Of a DNA stretch of 64,000 nt, positions 1 through 11,039 are shown piece by piece. The position numbers and the translations under genes are program-made. This stretch comes from Rhyacophila brunnea. Lineage: Eukaryota > Arthropoda > Insecta > Trichoptera > Rhyacophilidae. The stretch spans positions 396,872 to 460,871 of the forward strand of contig JAGYXB010001578.1 of assembly GCA_022495005.1 (NCBI GenBank). Direction: 5' to 3'. Within the stretch, counting starts at the first letter, position 1, and every line of letters begins with the position of its first letter. Below the pieces are notes generated by a model. The model saw only the letters and a program-made list of their open reading frames with translations, did not search any database and was not told the origin of the DNA.

Positions 1-900
1 ACTTATTATTTAATCAAGATGTTACGATAGAGACTAGATGTGAGTTGGAAATACTGTCGCCAGTTTGTGTACTCAAGTTTCGGATGAAACTACCCATACT
101 AAGTATTTGTGGCCCAATAAACTTATTCCGAAAAACTTGTGATGATATCATCGCGAGTCGCTGTTCTGTGCACTCGCCAGTTGGTAGACTATTGACACTA
201 TTGACATTTAATGCGCACGAACGAAATAGCACTTGAATATAGGTATATTTAAATTTATTAGTCTATTGCGTTCGAATGTATGAATAATAATAGGTCATAA
301 ATTTTGTATTGCAGACCAGTGGTGAGATGACGCACAGGCTTGTTATATACCGCTCAAAACATGTTTAAAATTTAAAAAAAATCACCTTTATACATTTTTG
401 TTAACAATAATATTGTAACCTAACAGAAAAACAAAACATAAATTTAAAATTTTATAATAAATAGGACTTTTCGACAAGCGGAGCTCAGCCTATTTTTAGC
501 GATTATATTGAAGCCAACACACAGTCTTTTCAGTTCCCTAAGCCGATGCGTATTTTAAAATACTAATAATATGGAGTTGGTTTTAGTTTCAGTTGAGTAT
601 GAAACTTTTGTCGCATACACACGCCAAACGATCTATATAGTATTCCAAATACTAGTAAGTATTTTGGAACAAGTTTATATACTAAGTATTTTTTTATACT
701 GGTATTAAGTATACTTAGTCTTCAAAGTCGACCAGTTTTCCCATCTCTAATAGAGACCATTTCAGTCAAAAGGATAGTTCCAGACTGATACATATTGCCA
801 TGACGCCGCCAAGATTTTGTGTAAGGTGGTGCATGTAAGAAAATTCATAATATTCTTATTCCACCAAATGTTGGATTCTTCGCGTAGGCGTCGCACATTA
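1..900. other. AT-rich stretch, nothing recognised
   Basis: No protein family, tRNA-like box or paired inverted ends could be recognised here. The short open frames near the left edge overlap on both strands and have no recognisable motif. A small GGTGGTGCATG string near 825 resembles the GGTGGTGCA sequence near 1775, which may be a shared transposon end, but no complete element could be drawn. Confidence 0.5.
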
Positions 901-914
901 TAATTTGCAGCCAC

Positions 915-1017
915 CCCATAGTTCCCTGCATGGCCTCCACATCCTGAAGCGGGCCTCCAGGTCAGGATATATGACGGCCCCCCTACCTGTCGCTAAGGTT
1001 AAGAGCAGTGTGCTTTT
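915..1017 (-). repeat. Dispersed GC-rich repeat, copy 1 (unclassified)
   Basis: Read on the minus strand this segment runs from CACTGCTCTTAACCTTAGCG through GGTAGGGGGGCC and CCTGACCTGGAGGCCCG to TTCAGGATGTGGAGGCCATG. The same order of blocks appears on the plus strand at 30878-30965 with substitutions. Two diverged copies in opposite orientation in otherwise AT-rich DNA indicate a dispersed mobile repeat. A 62-codon plus-strand open frame crosses it but has no support as a gene. Class unknown. Confidence 0.6.
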
Positions 1018-1520
1018 CTACAGTAATGTTCCCCAAATGGTTTCCGCGAAACCCATTGGTAAGGCTATTCTGTATAATTTTAGCGATTTTTAAATAAATC
1101 CAGTTGGTTTGTTGAGTTGTCGGCACTCAGCATCATATTATTATGAAGCACTAATAAAAGTCATATTGGATAAATAGCCATTTTATAAGTAAATACATTA
1201 AATATAAGTAATTATAAAATAAAATTCAACACGTGAAATAACAATTATATCAATCATCATATCACGTATTTTCAAATGTTAATAGTCGTTAAGAAAAATC
1301 GCGACTTTTTTTACTGTTGGAGAAAATTTGTGGTGTGTATTTTTCTCATTTAACTGGTCGATCTGCCACGCTAGCCCCCCCTAAATCCGTGTCCCCTTTT
1401 TTCCTGTCTCTTCAACATTACCATTTTCAAAATACATTTAGAATTTATGATCTATTCTGCTTTATCGGATTTAGCTGAGCAACTTTTATTCAAGATAATA
1501 TTAAAACGGTACCTACAGGA

Positions 1521-1658
1521 TTTGCATATGTTGCTTGGACAAATGGCTGTGCCAACATGTCCGGTCATCTAGCTAGAATTCAAAAAATAATACGGGATTT
1601 ATACCCAAAAGCCATATTCATTCATTGCGCAAGTCACCGTCTGCAAAATGTTTTAATT
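1521..1658 (+). pseudogene. hAT-family transposase fragment (DUF4371/zf-MYM type)
   Basis: An uninterrupted 46-codon stretch reads, in part, NGCANMSGHLARIQ, then IIRDLYPKAIFIHCASHRLQ. Seen: this order of motifs. Known: the RNase H-like catalytic domain of hAT transposases of the DUF4371/zf-MYM group, often annotated in insects as zinc finger MYM-type 1-like, has a block of the form (D)GA(S)NMSG...Q..I+..P.A.Y.HC..H.LNL. The catalytic Asp expected before G(A/C)xNMSG is replaced here by Asn in TNGCANMSG. No start codon, N-terminal zinc finger or C-terminal dimerisation block could be joined to it, so it is a short dead remnant. Identification of the family is fairly secure; the parent element is not defined. 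Confidence 0.7.
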
Positions 1659-1659
1659 A

Positions 1660-2540
1660 ATTTTGTTTTTTCTACTTTTAAAATGATTCTTTATTTATAA
1701 AACTTGCTACAATAAATAATATTGTTATATTTATATATTATACAATAATTATCAAAAAAAAAAAATTCAATCAAAGGTGGTGCACTTGCACCACCTTGCA
1801 CCACGCTGTCGGCGCCCATGAATTGACAGTCATACCGGAAAACAAAACCCCAACTGTATGACCACCGAAAAGGTGACTCGAATGCTGAACGCTTGGAAAT
1901 AATTCGGAAAAAACAAACTAGGAGTAAAAAGAAAACAAGATTATTAAAAAATCGTTGGACATTCACATTTTTTTTCAAATTAGGTAGAGTTTTAAAGGAA
2001 TGTTGAATTTGGAAAAAAATCGACATTTAGAACGTATAACTTGAAATTTCAAAATTATAACTCATCATCGATCGAGACTGAGCTGAATGAAGGGTTCCTG
2101 TAACTCTTTCTATTATTTTCAGTCTCTAGTTATTCGTTATCCGCTAAATATTAAAAAAAAACTCTTCAGTCCAGCAGATTTTAGAACCGACCTGTGGTGG
2201 GTATGACTGCATTTGTCTGGTTCACCAGTTACCCACTCACCAGATGAAAAATCTGGCCCATAGCTATTTCCCCATCTTGATGTGTTTTCTTATCCATTAT
2301 AGTGGAACCGTAATATATGGATGTACGATATCACCCCGTTCATAGAAATTAGACACGTTAGTATTTTTATTGATTAAGGTTGCCGTTACGGATTTTGTGT
2401 GAACTCATATCTGCTATATCGCCTTGTTTCGCCTTGGCACCCCTCCCATTTCCTCTTTTTTCCTGCCCAAATTATCAAACGTTACTGATAATGAGGTTAG
2501 TTTATATGTTCTGTGGTGGTTTTTCCTCGTTAAGCTTTAC
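1660..2540. other. AT-rich stretch with a short GGTGGTGCA hairpin
   Basis: Around 1776-1805 the sequence GGTGGTGCACTTGCACCACC is a near-perfect hairpin, followed by a GC-rich CACGCTGTCGGCGCCC. This could be a transposon end related to the transposase fragment just upstream. The rest, including three short open frames, shows no recognisable content. Confidence 0.4.
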
Positions 2541-2542
2541 AA

Positions 2543-3083
2543 CAGTGTTTCCCTACCACCGTTCCGTGGATATTCCAAGCAAATCGGCATTCCAATATTT
2601 AATTACACACATATTATTATTCTTCTAATGCCACTCTGGTATTATGACATTGCCTGTAGGTATCATTAAAATCACTTAAATTATTTTCCGCATTTTCGAT
2701 TACATGTTTATGTAAGAAGACTTCTTCGGCCATGTCAGCAATAAAAACTAAATAGAGAAACCGATGGATGTCAATACAGCATTTTGTTTCTCCGAAACAA
2801 CATAGAGGCCATCGAATTATAGCAAAGATGCAGTAGCAGAATTCGAATTAATATTCACGATTTATTTCCAAATCAGTTTCTGAATATTTAATTATCTTAA
2901 AATATAATTTTCATGGAACATATATTTTTGTGTTCACAATCAGACTGTGATATGTCTGTTATACCCGTCAGTTATAATACAAGATATAAAAACTAATATT
3001 ATTCCGAATCTAGTAATAGTGGTCCGCGAAATATTGATCCAGTTTTCACAGGTCCGCAGGTGGAAAAGGGTAAGGAAACACTG
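2543..3083. mobile_element. hAT-like non-autonomous element, ends CAGTGTTTCC
   Basis: The left end reads CAGTGTTTCCCTACCACC and the right end is the inverse of CAGTGTTTCCTTACCC, giving terminal inverted repeats. A CAGTG tip is typical of hAT elements. The flanks (CTTTACAA left, CCTAAAAC right) are not a convincing 8-bp duplication, so the copy is old or the ends are slightly misplaced. No transposase remnant is visible inside. Confidence 0.6.
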
Positions 3084-3089
3084 CCTAAA

Positions 3090-4255
3090 ACACATGCAGA
3101 CTATATGTCTGATAGCATAAAAGCACCTAGCGCTTTAGGTCAACTTTGAAGATAGCATTCAGTCGCCAGAATCTGTTCCATGTAAATCGTAGTTGTATAA
3201 AATAATTATTTATTTATTTAATCAACCTCTCTATGTGATTGTCAATAAAATGTATGTACACTCATATTATCAAGGTGTCAAGCGGAATTATATTTAAGAG
3301 TATTTTGAGTTGAATCAGTTTGACCTAGGGAGAAAAATACCAGACTTGGTCGTGATTCAAAAATAGGTAGGTCATTCATTACGACAATAAAACAGTTGCA
3401 CAACGGATATAACCGCCAATCAGGATAATATCACAATATTAATAAACGCGTGTTAACACTATAATTAAATGTTGCCATATATGTTCATTCCGATACCTGC
3501 ATTGATATTTTATTAGGTAGATACCTGAAGGGAAGCTAATTAAATCCAGGTCAAGATTATTGTTTTCTTAATAAAGCACACTTTCAAAAAATGATAATAA
3601 ATATTATGGGCGTATCATTGCAATAAAACACTGAAATGATTTAGATAAAAACGTAATTTTACACTCTTACTTTATATTAAGTTTACTTGGGCTCTCTATG
3701 TATAATATACTCGTGGGTATATCTGTACGTTAAAATATCAACGGCTACTTATTGATTTAAAATTCGGTATATACCTAGGTGCTAATATAGACTACATCTT
3801 CGTCATAGATGATGTAGATTTCTTTACCGCATACATCGGTGTCGACTAAATATTACATTTTTTTTTTTATAATTTTTGACCAATTGCAAATGAAACTTCT
3901 AGTCAACACTTTTGAAATGAGTAAATAAACTTCTAATGTATTTTAATCTTCATGTATCTTATTATAATCGTACCTATCGATTCAATGAGCAAAAATATTA
4001 TTTAGCATATAACTTTTTGATTTACTAATTGGTTCGTAATCTCTATATAAATGAAGTTTTTTGAAAGCTTACTTATATAATATTATATATTTTCATAAAT
4101 ACACTCAATAATACAAAACTTATTAATAAAGACACGTTAAAAGCACATTCTTAAAAAACGATCGAGTTGTTTATTTATGTACGAGTACCAAAATATTATA
4201 AATCGTTTTTTTTGTTTTTAGACGGTTTTTATAACCATTATAAATATTATTGGTT
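3090..4255. other. AT-rich stretch, nothing recognised
   Basis: No coding potential, tRNA-like boxes or inverted ends were recognised. At 3790-3830 there is a short inverted pair (CTACATCTTCGTCATAG / GATGATGTAGATTTC) of no clear meaning. Confidence 0.5.
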
Positions 4256-4258
4256 ATA

Positions 4259-5042
4259 CCTAGCGCCTGTACACGTGCATGGATTTACTTACACTATTAA
4301 TAACTGTTTACTCGTAAAAGTGCTGACTGTCTTTCCAATCTCATACCCCGTTTACACGTACATGGATTTACTGCTGACAGTACGTATTATCGCGGCCATA
4401 ACACAAAAATGCACGTGTGAACACATATTATCATGCAAATTGCAAGATTGCATGCATTAATCAAAGCGTTCAGAAGCTTCTGAATTTTCACGCGACAATT
4501 TTACTGGGCATGCACAATATAACGATAGTAGCAAACCTGCCGGTAAAAAAATGAACTACACCACCTAGAGAATCATTTTGAGGTTAACCGATTTTCACGA
4601 CCTGTCAAATAGTACCATAAAATGACAACGTCACGTCCTGCTTACTCTTGAATAATGAAATTGGCGAGACAGTTAGCACGTTTACATGTAAACAGTTATT
4701 ATAGCGATAATTTAAAATACACACTATTGGTGCAAGTAAATCCATGCAAGTGTACAGGCGCTATCATTCTTCAAGCGTATGTTTTCATCGTATGGTGCTA
4801 TTTGACTGATTCAGACAGGTTCGGACAAGCTGGGATAAGCTCGTAGATAATCGGTAGACGTTAAAATATTCAATGCGGTGTAGTACGCATTTCTTCCAGC
4901 ATGTTCGCCACTATTGTTCTATTGCGTGTGTGCACCCACCATGCAAGCTTCTGAACTTTTTTGGATGTATGCAACCTTGCAACTTGCACGATTATAAGTA
5001 TTGTCAGCAGTTAATCCATTCACGTATAAACGGGGTATTATA
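4259..5042. mobile_element. Two interleaved inverted-repeat pairs (foldback/MITE complex)
   Basis: Arm A (4259-4335, TAGCGCCTGTACACGTGCAT...) is repeated inverted at 4665-4767, with an insertion in the second arm. Arm B (4342-4480, CCCCGTTTACACGTACATGG...) is repeated inverted at 4925-5042. The order is A-B-A'-B', so the arms cannot all pair as one hairpin. A and B also resemble each other in direct orientation (ACACGTRCATGGATTTACT), so they belong to one family of ends. The 97-codon open frame at 4167-4460 is a by-product of these arms. Superfamily not identified. Confidence 0.65.
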
Positions 5043-5044
5043 CA

Positions 5045-6425
5045 CATTGGTTGTAAGCTATTCACCCATTAAGGCTATTACGTAGTGATTGAGGGAGGTA
5101 ACCATAATCTGGACCAAGAATCGAAAGTAAATCTAAAATATAAACTTGGATACACGAAAAAAGCAATGAAAAGAAAGTATTGTGCCTTTAGTTTTATGAA
5201 ATACATACCTACATACTTAATAATATACTATTATGTTGATTTTAAGCCTCACATTTTTTGAAATATTAAATAATATAGTAACTACGCAATGTACCTATTG
5301 CTAAATGATCTCAGTGATCGATACTAATAATATTGATACTGTAAAAAACATTAGCTCCCCTATGATTACCTAGATAAAAAAATCCGGTATTGCCCACGGT
5401 AAAAACAATAAAATAACGGTATTAATTGTTACTGGTGAACTATAATCAGATACTTACTAATAAGCGATCTGGGAGAGTGATCAATACCAGCTGGTCCGAT
5501 TTGCCAAGTTTGTGCAATGTATATTGTAAAAGTACTTTTTTCATATCAATGCACCAGTTATTTACATACAACTGGAGTCGTTGATATCCGATATTATGTA
5601 TTTTATGCCTTATTCGTGTTTCGATTTACTTGCGAAACGAAAATTCGAAAAGGTGTTTGCAATTCGTTCGGATCACGCGACGCATTTGTTTATTAAATGA
5701 ACATTGACTTAAATAGGTATACTTATAATAAATATTGATATTTTATTCAATTTCCGTAAAAAACCATGAAGTTTGTTTTGGTAAATAAATTATATTATCG
5801 TTCCGTAAAAGCGCCTTCCGTTTTGATTTCACGTTCGTCTGATATTAATATACAGCAGTTTACAAATGAATATATTATTTAAAATAACGAGACCATGCGT
5901 GTTAAGTACCATTTCTTCCTTTCATATGGGTTAGATCATATGGCGAGATTTGGTCTCCTTCCCAAGTGTCCTCCACTACATCGCACCCCTCGTCAATATT
6001 TTCCAGCTTATCAGCCGTTCCACTCTAGCCCATTATCAATACACCGGTTTTGTGATTACGGATTATATAATAATTTTTTAAATTAACCGGTTTCAATGAC
6101 ATATTATAATACCTATGTATCATATTATTATTTATAATATGTAGGTTTACTAGAAATGATGCATATGTATATATGAATCGCTTGTTAAATTAATAGGATG
6201 CTGTGACGTATTAACAATCGAGCAATGTATTCTATTTTAAACAAATGTCTACACTACAATCATATTGGTATATTGATCGATGTACGATAGTATGTTTGGT
6301 CAAATACAAACACTTAAGGTTATTTTTTATGATATTTCTGCCTATACACAGTTTTAGTATATTTTTTTTGACCATGTCCAATCTAATAATATCATTATGG
6401 GCCTACACATAGTGGGTGTTTGTAT
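5045..6425. other. AT-rich stretch, nothing recognised
   Basis: No recognisable coding, RNA or transposon-end signal. The 63-codon frame at 5895-6086 has no family motif. Confidence 0.5.
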
Positions 6426-6429
6426 TAAA

Positions 6430-6597
6430 AGATGTGTTTTTACGAGAAATGGATGTTAGCCACTTGTCCAACCTACTAGGTCCATACTCTGACTCACACA
6501 CAATTTGAAAAACAATATGTATACTTACCAGACCCATGATTCGAACCTGCAACCCTCTACATTATAGGCCGACGCCTAAGCCACTCGGCCATAGTGG
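6430..6597 (-). mobile_element. tRNA-derived SINE family 2, copy 1
   Basis: On the minus strand it starts with ATGGCCGAGTGGCTTAGGCG, a clear RNA polymerase III A box of Ser/Leu-tRNA type, followed 35 nt on by GCAGGTTCGAATCATGGG, a clear B box. The head is followed by a unique body (CATATTGTTTTTCAAATTG, later GTTGGACAAGTGGCTAACAT) that is shared with the copy at 34015-34172. A tRNA-like head joined to a shared non-tRNA body defines a SINE. No cloverleaf acceptor stem is kept, so it is not a functional tRNA. Confidence 0.75.
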
Positions 6598-6599
6598 AT

Positions 6600-7345
6600 G
6601 AAAAAGTTTTTGTAATCAGCGATAAAAAAAGAGATTTTGATTAATGTAATATATAAATTGAAAATCTTATTAAGGGATAGTTGGAAATATAATATTTTTT
6701 GACTTAGGATTTTTTTTAAATAGGTACAGTGAATTAAATTATATAAGTACTCACCTAAATTTGTATTCAATATAAAAGTGAATGTTTACAATGTGTTACA
6801 ACCAAAATATCAATATTAGATTAATTAAATTGTTAAACTATTACAATAGTAAATCATAAAGGTAATCTAAAATTGTTTACATGGATTTTTAGCACATCCG
6901 ATTGTGATAAACTGATCGTGTGTTAGAGTGTACGGTATTCACACCAATCCTTAGGCCAATCTGTGAAAATGATTGCAAAGCTTAGACTACATATTGTGAT
7001 GAATTGAAAATCGTAAAATTTAAAACGATAAAGATCCGTTTGGTTAGAGATATAATAAGTATAATGAATTATAATATATTATTATAATAATACATCAGCA
7101 TTAAAATGATTGCATTAGTAAAGTATAAAAACTCAGAGGGATGTCGATGCCACACACTCGAAATGTCCATGTAAAAGTGGGAAAGACGATCACATGATGG
7201 GAAGGCCAGGGCCCACCCCGGAGTGTAGCTCCATTAGTAATATTATAATATGCCAATAACATTAATACTCGCTGAACTTCTGTCGATATTGATAGTATTT
7301 CAATAAAAATATTATCTTTTTAATATTATAAAAAAAGCATTTTAA
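6600..7345. other. AT-rich stretch, nothing recognised
   Basis: No gene recognised. A GC-richer patch at 7195-7235 (GGCCAGGGCCCACCCCGG) may be part of an old transposon end but has no partner. Confidence 0.45.
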
Positions 7346-7350
7346 TAAAT

Positions 7351-7881
7351 TTAGAGCGTTGGAGCAGACCCCTTTTTGAGTTGCTCCATTCTAGATCCAC
7401 TTCGGGGCCTAAAACTTGCTCCAACACCATTCTAGGGTCTGCTCCGCTCCGGCTAAAAAGTTTTAATTGATATTAAAAAAAATAAGTAGTTATAAAATAG
7501 GGGTTATAACGAAATTGCCGCCAGCAAATCCTCTTTCATTATCAGCCTCTTCTGTCAGAAAAGTGAAAAATCACTCGGTAGTGTTTTCAAATAATTCCAG
7601 TGTTGCAAAACGTCAAATATAATATTTTCATTGGATTTTAGGATGAAAATAAAAAAAACACATCCGGAGCAGTGGAGCACTACAAATTTTTGGTGCTCCG
7701 GCTCCGCTCCTGCTTCGGGTAAAACTCCATTGCTCCACTGCTCCGTGCTCCACTCCGTGCTCCACTCCGTGCTCCACTCCGTGCTCCACTCCGTGCTCCA
7801 CTCCGTGCTCCACTCCGTGCTCCACTCCGTGCTCCACTCCGTGCTCCACTCCGTGCTCCACTCTGAGCGCTCCAACACTCT
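7351..7881. mobile_element. Inverted-end element containing a 12-bp minisatellite
   Basis: The left end AGAGCGTTGGAGC and the inverse of the right end, AGAGTGTTGGAGC, match at 12 of 13 bases. Between them are many GCTCC/GGAGC motifs, including GCTCCGGCTCCGCTCC, and a pure 12-bp tandem array. Several families of insect hAT elements have GGAGC-rich subterminal regions, so a hAT-like origin is a guess. No target duplication was found. Confidence 0.5.
7744..7863. repeat. Minisatellite, 12-bp unit CGTGCTCCACTC, 10 copies
   Basis: Ten perfect tandem copies of CGTGCTCCACTC (120 bp). Because 12 is a multiple of 3 and no frame contains a stop, several overlapping open frames of 77-107 codons arise on both strands here. 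They encode simple 4-residue repeats (SVLH on plus; EWST, GVEH, GARS on minus) and are artefacts of the array. The lack of any substitution among units points to recent expansion or homogenisation. Confidence 0.95.
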
Positions 7882-7884
7882 TGG

Positions 7885-9670
7885 TACAATATTTTAAAAG
7901 AACGTATTTGGTCTAAAATCTCTGGATTCACTTCTCAGACTTTATAAATTTAAGTACTAAATTAATAGTCAATTTAATTATGTAATCTACGAGTATATAC
8001 TATGAATAAGTTTCGTGATGTACAATAATATTATGATCGCTAATCTATCTATTATACATACAGCCATTTTGTGTAAATATATATTTATAATGTCTTATTC
8101 AAAGTTTATTTATGTTGATTCTCACCAAATAAAAAAACCTAAGTATTTTTTACATTTAAGATAAGTCACTATTTTATGCTCGATGTGATATATTATTATT
8201 TCACTTTTAGTTATATTTTTCAATGAACTTGAAAATAATCACTAATTTAAATAAAGAGTTTAGTGTTATAGTGATGGATGGATATTTAATGCACATTTTA
8301 AATGCCAAATCATGTTTTCTTTAAAATATAAAACATTTTAACACCTTTGGAGAATTTACATTCATGATTTGTTCATGAAATTAATCAAAAATGTGTCGCT
8401 GATTGTATTATAATCTGTTAATTCCATTATTTATATATATATTTTTTAACACATTGACGTGTGATATTTTAAAGATTCATGAATAATTCCCAGCTATTTA
8501 CAAACCTTTGGCATATTATTAAGAAACATAAAAATAAAATCAATTACCAGTTTCTCGTACGATTGATTCAAATTGGAGGTTTAAAACCACTTTTGGTCTC
8601 ACAACAATAATTGACTGTGTGATAATATACGGGTTTTAGCATAAATAGACTTAATGCTCCGATTGGCTAATAAATAAGATATGTCCGCGTACGTAATAAG
8701 TAAAGTAAAGCATTTTCCAGAATAGTACATTTTCTTAAATAGAGTATTGTATTCACGAGCATATTAAATTTTAAAATATTATTTACCCTTGTATATATAT
8801 TGCTAGAAATTTTGTATATATTATGATAGATCTTCTAATTCCATATTTATTAAAGTAAGACAACGGTGACTTTATTACACATTATTACTGTTAATCGTAA
8901 TAAAACGGAATGTAGTTTAACATTATTTTTCATATTTTAAATCAAAAATACAATAATGTAGTACCCACCAACTTATTTAATTTTTCGTAATTGCTGGGAA
9001 AAATGTATGTAAGTTATATCATAATATTATCATTGTCATTTCAGCCACTCTCAATCCACAGTTGTATGAACGCTCCTCATGATGTTTACACTTTTCCTGA
9101 TTATCGGTTTTAGCATGGATACGTCACGCTTTTGTCATGATCTCCCAGGCGGATTCGTTACGAAAAATCGCACAGGCAGGCGTAACGAAAAATAATCTCA
9201 CAAAAGTTGCGCGGCCGCTAGAGACTCCAGTCTGCCGCGAACACGCCCCGCAATTTATTTCGATAATTCTATAAGTATTAATTAACAAATCTCAAGCTGT
9301 TCATTAATTTCCTTTAATACTTACGCAGAGACAAGTCGTTTATTTTTGTAGTTTTGATAATGTGCATGCGTAGTTTTTTTAGGTACGTAAGGCAAGTTCT
9401 CTTCGTCAAAATAGTTTTCCGATATTCCTTCTGAGAATAATGTACTCTTACAATTAATAATTTAAAAAATATATTTTCAACTTCAACACCGTTTTAGAAC
9501 AATTTTTATGTTATCACTCCATAACTTTGCACTCCGTAACATATTTTATTAAATATTATTAAATATTATTAAATTTTATTAAATAATATATTACCTATTT
9601 ATCTATTACTACAACAAGTGAATATCATTTGATCTAATTCTAAAGGTAATCAGTCGAAGAGGCGTATCAG
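7885..9670. other. AT-rich stretch, nothing recognised
   Basis: No recognisable gene or element. A less AT-rich patch at 9120-9250 (including GCGCGGCCGCTAGAGACTCC) is unexplained. A short direct repeat, AAATATTATT three times, lies at 9550-9590. Confidence 0.45.
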
Positions 9671-9737
9671 TGCAGGAAAAAAGTAAAAAAAGTAAAAAGT
9701 TATGAAGCGTATCTTCTTCTTTGCCCATATCCGCCCC

Positions 9738-11039
9738 TTAACTGGAGCATATGGACACCACGCGGCGCCTCCAAGAATCCCTGTCGCTCGCCAGTCTTCT
9801 TGCTTCGTTCCAGGTCGAACCAGCATCCCGTAGCTCCGCCGTATACGCTCTGTAGATTGTATTTAGCGACCTTCCAGGACGCCGGAATCCGGTCGGCTTG
9901 AAGAACAGGCAAGCCAGGTTAAAGTTCTCTTCTGGCATCCGCAGCACGTGGCCGAGCCAGGTCCAACGTCGCCTCTTCACTCTCAGTGTGATGAGAGGCT
10001 GCTTGGTACGTTCTCTTATCTCCTCGTTGCTCTTAAAGTCATACCACCGCACACCCAGTATTCGTCGCAAACATCTGTTTTCGAAGCTCAGTATACGGTT
10101 GCTCTGAGCCTTCGTAAGGTTCCATGATTCGCTACCGTAAAGCAGCACCGTCAGAATGCAAGCGTCGAATAGGCGGCATTTGGTTTTGACCGAGTACAAT
10201 CGTGAGTCCCAGACATTTCGCATCGAGTTGAATGTTGCTCCAGCCATTCCCATTCGGATAGCGAGCTCTTTCTGCAAAATGCCATCTCCCGCGATGTGTA
10301 CCCCCAGGTACTTGAAGCTGTCGACGCTCTCGATGCTCTGTCCATCGCTAATCAGAGGGAAATCTGGATCAGGACAGGTGCTATTGCACAAGACGTTGGT
10401 TTTCTTCGCGTTGATTTTCAAACCAACGCGCGAGGAGTTGTTATGCAACCTGTCGATTGTCTCTTGAATGCCCTCGATTGAGTTGTCGAATAGGACAGCA
10501 TCATCGGCGTATTCCAGGTCGCATAGCTTCACCGTGGGGGTAACAGGTATGCCTCGGTCGGGTGGTATTGACTTCCGTAGTATGAAGTCAAAGAGAATGA
10601 TGAAGAGAAACGGTGCAAGGACACAACCCTGTCTGACTCCGGTCGTGACCCTGAACCATTCCGTGACAGTGTCTCCAATTCTGACACAGCATTCGCTATT
10701 CTCGTGCAGACTTTTGATTATGGCAATGATCTTGGGAGGGATCCCGTATGCTCCCAGTATCATCCAGAGGGAGGGGCGGTGCGGACTGTCGAAAGCCTTC
10801 TCATAATCCACAAAACAGCAGGCCATCGGACTGTTCAACTCATGGCTCTGCTGGAGAAGACATCGAAGGTTGTGGATTTGGTCTGCACACGCTCGACCAG
10901 GTAGAAACCCGGCTTGGTTTTTCCTGAGGACGTGCATTATTGGGTCCCTTATTCTCATCAAAATGATGTTTGCCAAAATCTTTCCCGGAACACTGAGTAG
11001 CGTAATGCCTCGGTAATTGTCGCAGCTTAGAGGGTCACC
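9738..11039 (-). pseudogene. LINE reverse transcriptase portion (3' part of ORF2)
   Basis: This reverse transcriptase copies the LINE RNA at the nicked target site. The frame starts just after the shift at 11040-11044 with GDPLSCDNYRGITLLSV and continues with no stop to 9738. Fingers/palm motifs are in order: QAGFLPGRACADQI, motif A FVDYEKAFDS, motif B GVRQGCVLAPFLF, motif C LEYADDAVLF with the YADD active site, motif D LKINAKKTNVL and motif E FKYLGVHI. The C-terminal region continues with VLLYGSESW, RRILGVRWYD and WTWLGHVLRMPE and ends about 15 residues past SDRDSWRRR. All catalytic aspartates are present. The internal Met at 10976 is not the natural start. This half joins the endonuclease half through a one-base loss, so the chain is broken unless the shift is a sequencing error. 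Confidence 0.93.

Noticed and set aside
1776..1805. Hairpin GGTGGTGCACTTGCACCACC as a regulatory element
   Set aside because: More simply a transposon end; no evidence of a regulated gene nearby.
4167..4460. 97-codon plus-strand open frame
   Set aside because: It is made up of the arms of the inverted-repeat complex at 4259-5042 and has no domain.
7555..7931. Four overlapping open frames of 77-107 codons
   Set aside because: They exist only because a 12-bp stop-free unit is repeated ten times; the products are simple 4-residue repeats in different frames.
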